This document shows positions 17,605 through 24,841 of a stretch of 64,000 nucleotides of DNA, in pieces. Under the pieces are notes generated by a model that saw nothing but the letters and a program-made list of their open reading frames with translations, ran no database searches and was not told the DNA's origin. The DNA comes from CAG-492 sp045643465 (GTDB lineage Bacteria > Bacillota > Clostridia > TANB77 > CAG-508), in the NCBI GenBank assembly GCA_045643465.1, contig JAZUKV010000033.1:1-64000 (forward strand), given 5' to 3'. The translations under genes were made by a program, and so were the position numbers. Positions within the stretch are counted from its first letter, which is position 1. The number at the start of each line of letters is the position of its first letter.

Positions 17605-19203
17605 ATGAAAGAATTATTAAAAGTAATATCCAAAAAACTATTTATATATTCATTTATAGTTAATTTGATATATTCAATAGCAGATTATGGACAATCATTT
17701 GCATTATCTATATTCGGAACAAGTCCTTTAACTTTAGATAAACTTACAAAACTAGCAATAGCAATGATAGTTGCAGATGTTTTAATGTTAGTGTTTGGAA
17801 AAATAGGATCATATATAGATAATGTAAATGAGGCAAAAGCTACCAATGATATAGAAAAATACTATTTTAATAAACTGCAAAATATGACTATGGAAAGAAT
17901 ACAAAATACTCATACGGGATTTATACATAATCTTATATCAGATACTGCAAGTCTATTTGTAGATGTATCTTATTATTTTGAAATAAGTATAGTTCCACTA
18001 ATAATAGGAATAACATCGATATTATTTATGGTGTGTAAGCAATCGGTATTAACTGGTATTATTTGCATTGTAATAAGTGCTTTAGCAGTCTTTTTAAAAT
18101 ACAAAATGATGAAGAATAAGCAAAAATTTGATAAAGAAGTAAGAAATAAAAGGTCAAAATATAATGCAACACTAATAGATTTTATACAAAACATAGTGGC
18201 AGTAAGAAAACTAAATATAGGCAAATTTTGTTATAAAAAGATAGACCAAAATTCAGAAGAGTATTTGAAAGCAACTAAAGTAAATGAAGTTAAAAGGTCA
18301 AACATGAATGCAGTGTTTACAATCCTAATGGATATGTTATATATAGTTGTGCTATTAAGTACAATAGCATTAGTAAAGAATGGAGAAGATGGACTTCCAT
18401 ATTTATTATTCTATATAACTGCATTAGGAAAAATATATTCTAATCTTAATAGTCTAGTTAAATTTATAGATACTTATGTCAGATTTAAAGGTGCAAAAGA
18501 ACAATTAGATGAATACTTTAAGGATTGTAAAGAAACAAATTTAATTAAAAATTTTAATAATTTAAAGCTATCAGAAGTTGTATTTTCATACACAAAAGAT
18601 TCTACTAAAATTGCAATACCAGAGTTTACTTTGAAAAAAGGAGATAAAATAAGCATAATGGGGCAGTCAGGGCAAGGAAAAACAACAGTAATGAATATTT
18701 TAGCAGGATTATATCCATTAGAGATAGGAAATTTAACAATAAACGGAAAAGACAAAAACGATGCAAGATTAGATTTAGTTTTTGTATCACAAGAAGTTGA
18801 TTTGTTTGATTTAAGTGTTAGAGATAATTTATGTTTAGGAAAAGACATTAAAGAAGAAAAGATAATTGAATTATTAAAAGAGGCTGGATTATACGATTGG
18901 TACACAGAATTACCAGAGGGTCTTGAAACATTAGTTGGAGAAAGAGGCGTTAAGTTATCTGCAGGACAAAAACAAAGATTAAATTTAATTAGAGGAATCT
19001 TAATTGATAAGGATTTATATTTCTTTGATGAACCAACTTCTAACCTAGATGTTGAATCAGAGGGAAAAATTACTAATATGATTGATAAATATTTAAAAGA
19101 TAAAACTTATATTATCGTTACTCATAGACCACAATTAAAAAGATTATGCAACAGACATTATGTGTTTGAGCATCACATGATGAAAGAAATTGTAAATGGA
19201 TAG
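17605..19203 (+). CDS. ABC exporter (fused permease and ATPase)
   Basis: 532 residues. The N-terminal ~300 residues hold six membrane segments; the C-terminal ATPase has Walker A GQSGQGKTT (~353-361), signature LSAGQKQR (~451) and Walker B LYFFDEPTSNLD (~472). This is a type IV ABC half-transporter of the kind that exports peptides, lipids or drugs; it has no peptidase C39 domain. It follows the HExxH gene by 16 nt and overlaps the next small gene, so it belongs to the same cargo operon of the Tn4451-like element. Confidence 0.9.
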   Translation: MKELLKVISKKLFIYSFIVNLIYSIADYGQSFALSIFGTSPLTLDKLTKLAIAMIVADVLMLVFGKIGSYIDNVNEAKATNDIEKYYFNKLQNMTMERIQNTHTGFIHNLISDTASLFVDVSYYFEISIVPLIIGITSILFMVCKQSVLTGIICIVISALAVFLKYKMMKNKQKFDKEVRNKRSKYNATLIDFIQNIVAVRKLNIGKFCYKKIDQNSEEYLKATKVNEVKRSNMNAVFTILMDMLYIVVLLSTIALVKNGEDGLPYLLFYITALGKIYSNLNSLVKFIDTYVRFKGAKEQLDEYFKDCKETNLIKNFNNLKLSEVVFSYTKDSTKIAIPEFTLKKGDKISIMGQSGQGKTTVMNILAGLYPLEIGNLTINGKDKNDARLDLVFVSQEVDLFDLSVRDNLCLGKDIKEEKIIELLKEAGLYDWYTELPEGLETLVGERGVKLSAGQKQRLNLIRGILIDKDLYFFDEPTSNLDVESEGKITNMIDKYLKDKTYIIVTHRPQLKRLCNRHYVFEHHMMKEIVNG

Positions 19204-19492
19204 AGGGAGTTTTTTGGAAAGAGAGTTATATAGTAAAATAATATATTTTGAAGATTATAGCAATAAAGATATTTTTGATTTTGAAGTAGAAAAAGAATAT
19301 AAAAGAATAAAACAAGAATATGCAGATTGCGTAGTAACAAAAGAATTTTATAAAGGCAATAATATTTTAATTAGAGCTTGTAAATTAACAAAAATTCAAA
19401 CAAAAGAAAAAGAGCCAGAGGAAAAACAATATTTAAGAGATAGATCAGATGGATTTAAAAGTGGTGGAATGGATAGAGAGAGAACTAGATAA
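19196..19492 (+). CDS. Hypothetical small protein at end of cargo operon
   Basis: Not recognised. Up to 98 residues, highly charged, soluble. It overlaps the exporter stop by 8 nt if the ATG at 19,196 is used. A TTG at 19,214 has a better ribosome site (AGGGAG, 6 nt away) and would give 92 residues. The C-terminal ~25 residues (EEKQYLRDRSDGFKSGGMDR) look disordered. Translational coupling to the exporter suggests an accessory role in the same system. Confidence 0.55.
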   Translation: MDRGSFLERELYSKIIYFEDYSNKDIFDFEVEKEYKRIKQEYADCVVTKEFYKGNNILIRACKLTKIQTKEKEPEEKQYLRDRSDGFKSGGMDRERTR

Positions 19493-19642
19493 AGATATTA
19501 TAAAAAGAAGCATATTATCAAAAGCAAAATGCTTAAATATAGAAATTGACAAATCAATATCTTAATGTTGTATTAAAAACATTTAATAAAAAATACTAAA
19601 ATACTTCTTGCAAACCACAAACATTTATGTTAAATTAAAACC

Positions 19643-19745
19643 AAGTTAAAAGAGCTGTAACACAAATTTCTATTTATAAAAATTTGTAAACTTCAGCTGA
19701 AACGGAGCCAGAAAATAGATAATCGAAAGATTATCTATTTTTTTT
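19643..19745 (+). ncRNA. Structured RNA, copy A, with own promoter and terminator
   Basis: A conserved block (19,598-19,710) is about 90% identical to 24,611-24,724. A promoter-like TTGCAA (19608-19613), 17 nt, TAAATT (19631-19636) is kept in both copies. The RNA body pairs AGCTG with CAGCT around a long ACAAATTT/AAATTTGT hairpin and ends in GAAACGGAGCCA. A perfect 12-bp terminator with a GAAA loop (19713-19740) and T-run follows. I do not recognise an Rfam class. The next gene starts 270 nt downstream behind its own promoter, so a free-standing small RNA is more likely than a leader. Confidence 0.65.
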
Positions 19746-19828
19746 CTTTGCAATAAGAAATATATTAAAAAGAAAATTAAAAAATAGTAATACTATAATA
19801 TATGTTAGATAAAATATGAATCAACATG

Positions 19829-19857
19829 TTGTGTTTACATAAAAAATGTGATATAAT
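19829..19857 (+). promoter_or_regulatory. Promoter for the 20,016 operon
   Basis: TTGTGT (19829-19834), 17-nt spacer, TATAAT (19852-19857). A ~150-nt leader follows with a small hairpin (AGCTCAATTGGGCT) and an isolated GGAGG near 19,935 that is not followed by a usable start codon. Confidence 0.6.
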
Positions 19858-20015
19858 ATGTACAATTATTTTTTTACTTGATACAGCTCAATTGGGCTAT
19901 ATTAGTTTATTATATATATTATAAAAAACGATAGGAGGTAAATTTACAAAAACAAATTCCTTAAGGCAAAAAGCATTAAAACAGAGTCAAATTTTATGAA
20001 AGGAAAGGGCTGTTT

Positions 20016-20663
20016 ATGAATTACGAAGAAGCACGGCAGTGCATATTAGATAGTTTAGAGAATAGCTCGTTAATAGCAACTATTGGAATGAACTCTGATA
20101 AAGTTGCAGATAACCTGTATAGTTCTGAACTTAAAAATATGCATGGAACCATTGTGGAGATGGCTAATAATCATGGCGAATCTCCTGAGAATTTTCTAGC
20201 AGCGCTGCTAAACCATCTTTTAGAAAAAGAAGCAGCTAACTCAGGCAACATAGTGCTTGGGGATTATGGTCATCCATATATTTCAACAGTTAAAATGATC
20301 AATGACATCAACAGTACATTAGTGACAGACAAATATGAAAGAGGCGTTACCAATCAGCTTAATATAACACGGAGAAGGATGGCATTATATGACAATTTTG
20401 AAGGTGTTATTGAAAATCTCAGAAGCTACTATTCTGGAAAAGATTTTCTAATTCTTATGAAAGTGTCATGTGATACTAAACTGACGTGTCAGTCATTAAA
20501 AAAGCTGAGAAGAATTGTAGAAAATCCGCATATCAAAATTTTATTATTCATCGAAATGATACCCGAATATTACAACAAAATTCGAGAGAATAATAGATTT
20601 GATGGATTTTTCGATTCGGAGATTTATGTACAGGAGGAGAGGACTTATGGCAACAACTACTAA
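20016..20663 (+). CDS. Hypothetical protein, 215 aa, horizontally acquired
   Basis: Not recognised. A soluble helical protein; the C-terminal half has a beta-strand/helix pattern (DFLILMKVSCDT, then IKILLFIEMIPE) that recalls a Rossmann-like or TIR-like fold, but there is no diagnostic motif. AAAGGAAAGGGC precedes the ATG. It overlaps the next gene by 17 nt. Codon use (more C- and G-ending codons, CGG and GCG codons) differs from the very AT-rich genes around it, which suggests separate origin. Confidence 0.6.
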   Translation: MNYEEARQCILDSLENSSLIATIGMNSDKVADNLYSSELKNMHGTIVEMANNHGESPENFLAALLNHLLEKEAANSGNIVLGDYGHPYISTVKMINDINSTLVTDKYERGVTNQLNITRRRMALYDNFEGVIENLRSYYSGKDFLILMKVSCDTKLTCQSLKKLRRIVENPHIKILLFIEMIPEYYNKIRENNRFDGFFDSEIYVQEERTYGNNY

Positions 20664-22092
20664 GGCTAAAGGAAAGTCAGCACCGGATGCTATTATGGCA
20701 ACATCATTTATCAAGCCTGCAAGATTGAAAAAAACAGGTGTAAAGGTTTTGACAACCGATAACACCATCGAGAGTTATCCTGCATGCAGAATGCGGGAAC
20801 TTCACAATCTGGCGGAGATGTTTGGTTGGGTTATTATGCCAATGAGTCTTGTTAGTTTCGACAGTATCATTAAAGCATACTCCTCTGAAAGCGTATATTA
20901 CGCTTGGGAGCTCTACCAAGCTTTTAATCGGTTTAAAAGATTATCTAGTGGAAATATGCGGTTCTATATTATTGCTCCGTTCAGTTTCCTGGACACTTAT
21001 AGTATGATGACTAACTATTCTGGGCTTGACGATATTATCGAAAACGCATATTTTCCTCAAAGTCTGAAGGAAATTCAAAATTCGATTCGAGTCCTTAAAC
21101 CGATACTAGAGGAAGCTGGTTCTATTATAAATGGAATGGCTAAAATTATAGAGGACAATCGTAGAAAACAGCAAGAAGAGGAAGATAAGAAGAAAGATCC
21201 GTGCATTTTGGCTATTGATGCTAAAGATGACATTTGTGACCCAAAGGCAGTTGCTAGAATTGGGCTTTGCTGGGGTCCGGAACTACCGGATTTTCTTGTT
21301 GGGGATCTTCCTCGTAACAACGGTTCATTTGATACTGTTACTTATCCGTGGTCTAAGGATTTGGTTAAAAATGTAGGATATGGTAACCTTGATTCAGATC
21401 ATAAAATAAGGAATAGTTATTTGGAAGTTAAGGAAGCTTTTAATAGACTTTGTGAGAATTTCGAAGATGCATGCTACTGGTCTAGTGCGAGAGGACAAGT
21501 CAACAAGCTTGCTAATGAATGGGAGGCTCCACGTTGCATAAAGATGCTGATAGAGGCATTTCCGGAAAAACGTACTGTGCTGGAAGAAATCCAAAATCAC
21601 ATAACTAAGTATTTCGAGATTAATGGCGACAGTAGCTCTTGCCCGGGTAGATATGAAGAACTCTATCCATATTCGAAATGTAGTGATAGTACGAGGCGTG
21701 AGATTAGGAACGGGCATTGGCATAAGGAGTGGGATAATCGTACGCGTAGACATGTTATTATTTATAATTGCAGGACAGAGTGCTGCTATACAAAGTTAGT
21801 ATGTGCTAAGAAAATTTTAGAGTTGCTACATGATTTTTACCGGAATTTTTTAAATAAGTATTATGTAAAAAATATTAAGAGCTGTTTTAAAAAACAGATA
21901 CTATATGAAGAAGTTGTTCAGCGAGATAGAATATCTGTAAAAGTTATCCATACACTAGAACATAAACCGGAAGAAATGATGGAATTTATTCCGCTTATCA
22001 AAGTAATGGAAGATGATGATTCTCGGAGAGTAAAAGAAATAAAGGAAGAATTTCCGGAATTCTGGACTTTTTACGAACTGATAACAAAGTAA
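20647..22092 (+). CDS. Hypothetical protein, 481 aa, partner of 20,016
   Basis: Not recognised. Soluble; a charged coiled coil at ~165-185 (EDNRRKQQEEEDKKK) separates an N-terminal part from a Cys-, His- and Trp-rich C-terminal part. Clusters such as SSSCPGRYEELYPYSKC and CRTECCYTKLVC suggest metal binding. The ATG at 20,647 follows AGGAGGAGAGG and overlaps the preceding gene, so the two are coupled. It shares that gene's higher-GC codon use. It is followed by a strong terminator, so the pair is a two-gene unit. A defence or phage-related role is possible but unsupported. Confidence 0.6.
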   Translation: MATTTKAKGKSAPDAIMATSFIKPARLKKTGVKVLTTDNTIESYPACRMRELHNLAEMFGWVIMPMSLVSFDSIIKAYSSESVYYAWELYQAFNRFKRLSSGNMRFYIIAPFSFLDTYSMMTNYSGLDDIIENAYFPQSLKEIQNSIRVLKPILEEAGSIINGMAKIIEDNRRKQQEEEDKKKDPCILAIDAKDDICDPKAVARIGLCWGPELPDFLVGDLPRNNGSFDTVTYPWSKDLVKNVGYGNLDSDHKIRNSYLEVKEAFNRLCENFEDACYWSSARGQVNKLANEWEAPRCIKMLIEAFPEKRTVLEEIQNHITKYFEINGDSSSCPGRYEELYPYSKCSDSTRREIRNGHWHKEWDNRTRRHVIIYNCRTECCYTKLVCAKKILELLHDFYRNFLNKYYVKNIKSCFKKQILYEEVVQRDRISVKVIHTLEHKPEEMMEFIPLIKVMEDDDSRRVKEIKEEFPEFWTFYELITK

Positions 22093-22125
22093 TCTTAATA
22101 ATGTTGTTTTTTATAATATTGTTTT

Positions 22126-22151
22126 AGGACGAGCATTGCTCGTCCTTTTTC
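22126..22151 (+). terminator. Intrinsic terminator after the two-gene unit
   Basis: AGGACGAGC-ATT-GCTCGTCCT followed by a T-run. Confidence 0.88.
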
Positions 22152-22214
22152 TTACAATAACATTAATATAACTTGTTATTGATATTTTATACTAACTCAA
22201 ATATGCTCAAAATG

Positions 22215-22243
22215 TTGAAAAATAATTATTTATATGTTACAAT
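22215..22243 (+). promoter_or_regulatory. Promoter of the small basic protein gene
   Basis: TTGAAA (22215-22220), 17-nt spacer, TACAAT (22238-22243). A short hairpin CAGGC-AAA-CGCCTG follows near 22,261-22,274 in the leader. Confidence 0.6.
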
Positions 22244-22322
22244 AAACATATGAAAATTATCAGGCAAACGCCTGTGTATATATAGTTCCTGGCAAATAAT
22301 TTTGAAAGGAGGAATTTCTGTA

Positions 22323-22493
22323 ATGTCAATTAAACAAGTTAGTCGTAATCGGTCAAGGTCAAATCCAAGGCGCGATGCATTAGAAAAACGGAAACAAAGA
22401 AATATTCGCAGAACAAATATGCATAACAATTACATCATTCAAAACGAAGAAAAAAAAGAAAAACCAACAATAATTATTTTATATGAGCGTTAA
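22323..22493 (+). CDS. Small basic protein, 56 aa
   Basis: Not recognised. It is very rich in Arg, Lys and Asn in the first 35 residues (SRNRSRSNPRRDALEKRKQR), then has an acidic/basic stretch and a short hydrophobic end (TIIILYER). GAAAGGAGG lies 11 nt before the ATG, and a promoter is visible upstream, so translation is likely. A nucleic-acid-binding peptide is plausible from the charge alone. Confidence 0.55.
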   Translation: MSIKQVSRNRSRSNPRRDALEKRKQRNIRRTNMHNNYIIQNEEKKEKPTIIILYER

Positions 22494-22585
22494 ATAGTAG
22501 TTTCTAATATTAAGACAGGTTATGCAGAGACGTGAAAAATATGGATATTGACCAAGAATAGAGCACTTACATTGTAGGTGCTCTA

Positions 22586-22614
22586 TTGCGTTTACACTAA
22601 AACTATGCTATACT
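22586..22614 (+). promoter_or_regulatory. Promoter after a hairpin, ahead of the 22,775 gene
   Basis: TTGCGT (22586-22591), 17 nt, TATACT (22609-22614). It begins inside the right arm of a strong hairpin (AATAGAGCAC/GTGCTCTATT, 22,557-22,587), which probably terminates the preceding transcript. Confidence 0.55.
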
Positions 22615-22774
22615 AGTAGCGGAAATTTTAAGGTAAATCCCTGTTTATATAAAGATAGAATCTCAAATAACAAGGTGTATATGATTATGAAAAAATTGGA
22701 GGAATGAAATGAGGAGAGCGGATTAAAAAAGAAAAAGGAGCATCAAAAAACAAAGAGATTTCTTTAATGATATA

Positions 22775-23344
22775 ATGAATAGTATATGTAAAAGCGAGAG
22801 AAAAAAATCGAATGCAAGGCTAAGAAAAGGATTATATATAAAATTTTTTGAAGAATTTGCTGTTCTTTTAGAATATGTTGAAATAAAATATTCAAATCAG
22901 GATAATATATCTTTCAAGTGGGTTGGAGAAGATAAACAAAATCAAACGATTAATTATGATGGTGAGATATATCAAGGAAGCAAGTTAATTGAAAAAGTAG
23001 AAATAACATGCCCGCTTATTTCAAAAAAAGACAAAATGATTGCAAAACAGCTTAATAAAAGTGGTTATTCAGACGTAGAAATTTTTGATCCTGTTGAGAA
23101 ATTAAATGAGAATAAAGAAAAACTTGAATTAAAAATAAGTGCAAAGAATTCAAAGAATACATATGATGGAACTGTCACCTTAGTTGCATATAACAATGAT
23201 TTACTACATTATATTGATGGAGAGGAATTTAATCAAAAGTATGAGAAGGATTTTGTGGATGAATTGAAATTGTTAGATTACCAGTTTAAAAATGTGTATA
23301 TTTTGGAAAATTTAGATGAAAAAAGGTTGATAAGAATAAAATAG
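22775..23344 (+). CDS. Hypothetical protein, 189 aa, start region damaged
   Basis: Not recognised. Soluble, mixed alpha/beta, Lys- and Glu-rich. The ATG at 22,775 has no ribosome site. The same frame is open upstream to an ATG at 22,709 that has a perfect GGAGG, except for one TAA at 22,724-22,726 (codon 6). Most likely the original gene began at 22,709 and lost its start region to this stop, or the window has an error there. Sequence between the stop and 22,775 reads as normal protein (KRKRSIKKQRDFFNDI). It may form a unit with 23,374. Confidence 0.5.
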   Translation: MNSICKSERKKSNARLRKGLYIKFFEEFAVLLEYVEIKYSNQDNISFKWVGEDKQNQTINYDGEIYQGSKLIEKVEITCPLISKKDKMIAKQLNKSGYSDVEIFDPVEKLNENKEKLELKISAKNSKNTYDGTVTLVAYNNDLLHYIDGEEFNQKYEKDFVDELKLLDYQFKNVYILENLDEKRLIRIK

Positions 23345-23373
23345 ATTATGTAGAATAAGAGGGGGAAAATTAA

Positions 23374-24045
23374 ATGGGAGAGGTAACAATTACAGATATT
23401 TTAGCAATTATAATTTCAAGTATAGCATTATTGTTTACAATTATAAATCAGATTATTATCATAAAGGATAGAGCACCACAGTTAGCTTTTGAATTAAAGG
23501 ATTATAATGGTATATTATATTTATTAATTACAAACAATGGTCAAGCTGGTGCAAAGAATATAAGAATAAAGATAGAAAAAATATATAATAATGGAAATAT
23601 TGGGACACAGGAAGATGCAATCTTTGCAATGCCTTTTGAGTTAGCATGCAATGAAAAAGTACAAGGAATGATAGGAATTTTAGGAGGAAATATTTGTAAT
23701 CATGTTTTTCCATATATTGATATAAGTGTTTCTTACGAGAAACCTCATTTTATTAGAAAAGTTAAGTATAAAAGACAAGTATTTTATATTCCAAAGACAG
23801 AAAACAAAATAACTGTGGATACGGGGTTAGATTTAAGTAGATTGGAACATTCAGTTGAAAACATACATAAATCAGTATTACGATTGGCAAATTATTTTGA
23901 TGGATGTGAAATTGCACCGTTTGATGAATTAAATATTGTTTCAGAAAATCATTTTCAACGCGATTTGGTTAATGCAATGAATAACAAAGAATCTAAAGTA
24001 GTTGATAATGATACTGCTATTGAGAATCGAATTATAAAAAAATGA
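23374..24045 (+). CDS. Membrane-anchored hypothetical protein, 223 aa
   Basis: Not recognised. An N-terminal membrane segment (~7-28, ITDILAIIISSIALLFTIIN) is followed by a beta-rich domain (~35-145) with a hallmark of Ig-like or CARDB-type folds (LAFELKDYNGILYLLITNNG) and a C-terminal helical tail. AGAGGGGG precedes the ATG. It lies 30 nt after 22,775 and may be co-transcribed with it. A single membrane anchor with a beta-sandwich is common in phage-defence and cargo genes, but nothing here is diagnostic. Confidence 0.55.
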   Translation: MGEVTITDILAIIISSIALLFTIINQIIIIKDRAPQLAFELKDYNGILYLLITNNGQAGAKNIRIKIEKIYNNGNIGTQEDAIFAMPFELACNEKVQGMIGILGGNICNHVFPYIDISVSYEKPHFIRKVKYKRQVFYIPKTENKITVDTGLDLSRLEHSVENIHKSVLRLANYFDGCEIAPFDELNIVSENHFQRDLVNAMNNKESKVVDNDTAIENRIIKK

Positions 24046-24094
24046 ATTATATAAAGGTAAACATTATGTTGAACGGGAATCAGTAATATGAATC

Positions 24095-24123
24095 TTGACA
24101 GTTAAACATATAATAAGTATAAT
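24095..24123 (+). promoter_or_regulatory. Perfect consensus promoter of a putative small RNA
   Basis: TTGACA (24095-24100), 17-nt spacer, TATAAT (24118-24123): every position is consensus. No gene with a ribosome site follows on this strand for 700 nt. Confidence 0.75.
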
Positions 24124-24130
24124 TAAATTA

Positions 24131-24232
24131 CAGAATACAAAAATGGACGATGTAGCACCGACTTATGGTGTGTAGAATTAGTTTCCTAATTCCATCGGTC
24201 ACTTATTATTGAATAATCTAAAAAAATAATAA
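24131..24232 (+). ncRNA. Putative small RNA, unknown class
   Basis: Driven by the promoter at 24,095. The transcript would contain GAATTAG-TTTC-CTAATTC (24,176-24,194) enclosed by ACCGA/TCGGT, and a CACC/GGTG hairpin. A ten-codon ORF (MDDVAPTYGV) lies inside but has no ribosome site. No clear T-run terminator follows, so the 3' end is a guess. Its position next to a type I toxin locus makes a second antisense regulator conceivable. Confidence 0.4.
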
Positions 24233-24265
24233 TATAATAATTATAAATATAATATACGAAAATAT

Positions 24266-24294
24266 TTGACATTTTATAAAATATATTGTATACT
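24266..24294 (+). promoter_or_regulatory. Antitoxin RNA promoter
   Basis: TTGACA (24266-24271), 17-nt spacer, TATACT (24289-24294), stronger than the toxin promoter, as expected for an unstable antitoxin RNA. Confidence 0.75.
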
Positions 24295-24300
24295 ATATTT

Positions 24301-24367
24301 AGCTTAAGCAAGTTCGTAGGAACGAATGTTGCACGGAGGTATGTGGTCGCATATCTCTATTTTTTTG
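24301..24367 (+). ncRNA. Type I antitoxin RNA (par RNA II-like)
   Basis: A ~67-nt transcript from a consensus promoter. It starts with a GTTC-GTAG-GAAC hairpin and ends in a terminator stem GAGGTATG/CATATCTC plus T-run. TTCGTAGGAAC (24313-24323) and AATGTTGCAC (24325-24334) recur in the same orientation at 24,484-24,494 and 24,498-24,507, inside the oppositely transcribed toxin gene. The RNA can therefore pair over 21 nt with the toxin mRNA from the ribosome site through the first codons. This is the layout of the Enterococcus pAD1 par (fst) locus. Confidence 0.72.
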
Positions 24368-24370
24368 TCT

Positions 24371-24400
24371 CAAAAAGAAAAGACAGGTGGTCGCCTGTCT
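24371..24400 (-). terminator. Toxin mRNA terminator
   Basis: On the minus strand, AGACAGGCGACCACCTGTCT forms a stem and TTTTCTTTTT follows. It lies tail to tail with the antitoxin terminator. Confidence 0.75.
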
Positions 24401-24408
24401 AAAAGAAA

Positions 24409-24498
24409 TTAATCTTTTTTGTTGTCTTGGTTTTCATTGTTATAATTACTTGTTAGTAATAATACAATTAGTCGCCAAATTAATTCGTAGGAACTCAA
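24409..24498 (-). CDS. Type I toxin peptide, Fst-like, 29 aa
   Basis: The peptide starts at a TTG (24,498) with AAGGAGG 8 nt upstream. It has a short hydrophobic stretch (YELIWRLIVLLL) followed by a polar, charged tail (NENQDNKKD). This plan, a membrane-active helix plus charged tail, is that of Fst/Ldr and related type I toxins. The promoter TTGTTT-17-TATAAT (24,574-24,546) and terminator (24,371) frame a ~170-nt mRNA with a small 5' hairpin (CCTTT/AAAGG). Repression would come from the antitoxin RNA covering the ribosome site. Sequence similarity to Fst itself is weak; the call rests on architecture. Confidence 0.68.
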   Translation of the reverse strand: MSSYELIWRLIVLLLTSNYNNENQDNKKD

Positions 24499-24545
24499 AT
24501 GTTGCACCTCCTTTCACAAAGATTTCCTTTGAAAAGGATAATTCA

Positions 24546-24574
24546 ATTATAACATTTTAAACCAATAAAAACAA
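24546..24574 (-). promoter_or_regulatory. Toxin promoter
   Basis: On the minus strand: TTGTTT (24,574-24,569), 17-nt spacer, TATAAT (24,551-24,546). Confidence 0.65.
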
Positions 24575-24655
24575 TACATTCTCAAACAAATTTTCGGGAA
24601 AATAAAATTTAAAATACCTCTTGCAAATTACCAAAATTTATGTTAAATTAAAACC

Positions 24656-24806
24656 AAGTTAAACGGAGCTGTAACACAAATTTCTATTTATAAAAATTTG
24701 TAAACCTCAGCTGAAACGGAGCCATATAATATTTTTGTTGAACTATATAAGTTCATCAAGATAAAAGATGAAAAGAGTTCAAATGTAAAAGTTTGAACTC
24801 TTTTTT
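24656..24806 (+). ncRNA. Structured RNA, copy B, leader of the 24,842 gene
   Basis: Second copy of the RNA at 19,643, with the conserved block 24,611-24,724. Promoter-like TTGCAA (24621) and TAAATT (24644) are conserved, as is the AGCTG/CAGCT stem around ACAAATTT/AAATTTGT. After the block a different sequence leads to a terminator, GAGTTCAAA/TTTGAACTC plus six T (24,775-24,806). The gene at 24,842 starts 36 nt later with its own ribosome site, so here a riboswitch-like or attenuated leader is possible. The copies bracket 19.7-24.6 kb in the same orientation. Confidence 0.62.
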
Positions 24807-24841
24807 GTAAGAAAATATATGAACAAAGGAGAATATATAAA

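Noticed and set aside
24313..24507. Direct repeats as attachment sites or a CRISPR remnant
   Set aside because: Their placement over the toxin ribosome site and at the antitoxin 5' end explains them better; there are only two copies and no cas genes.
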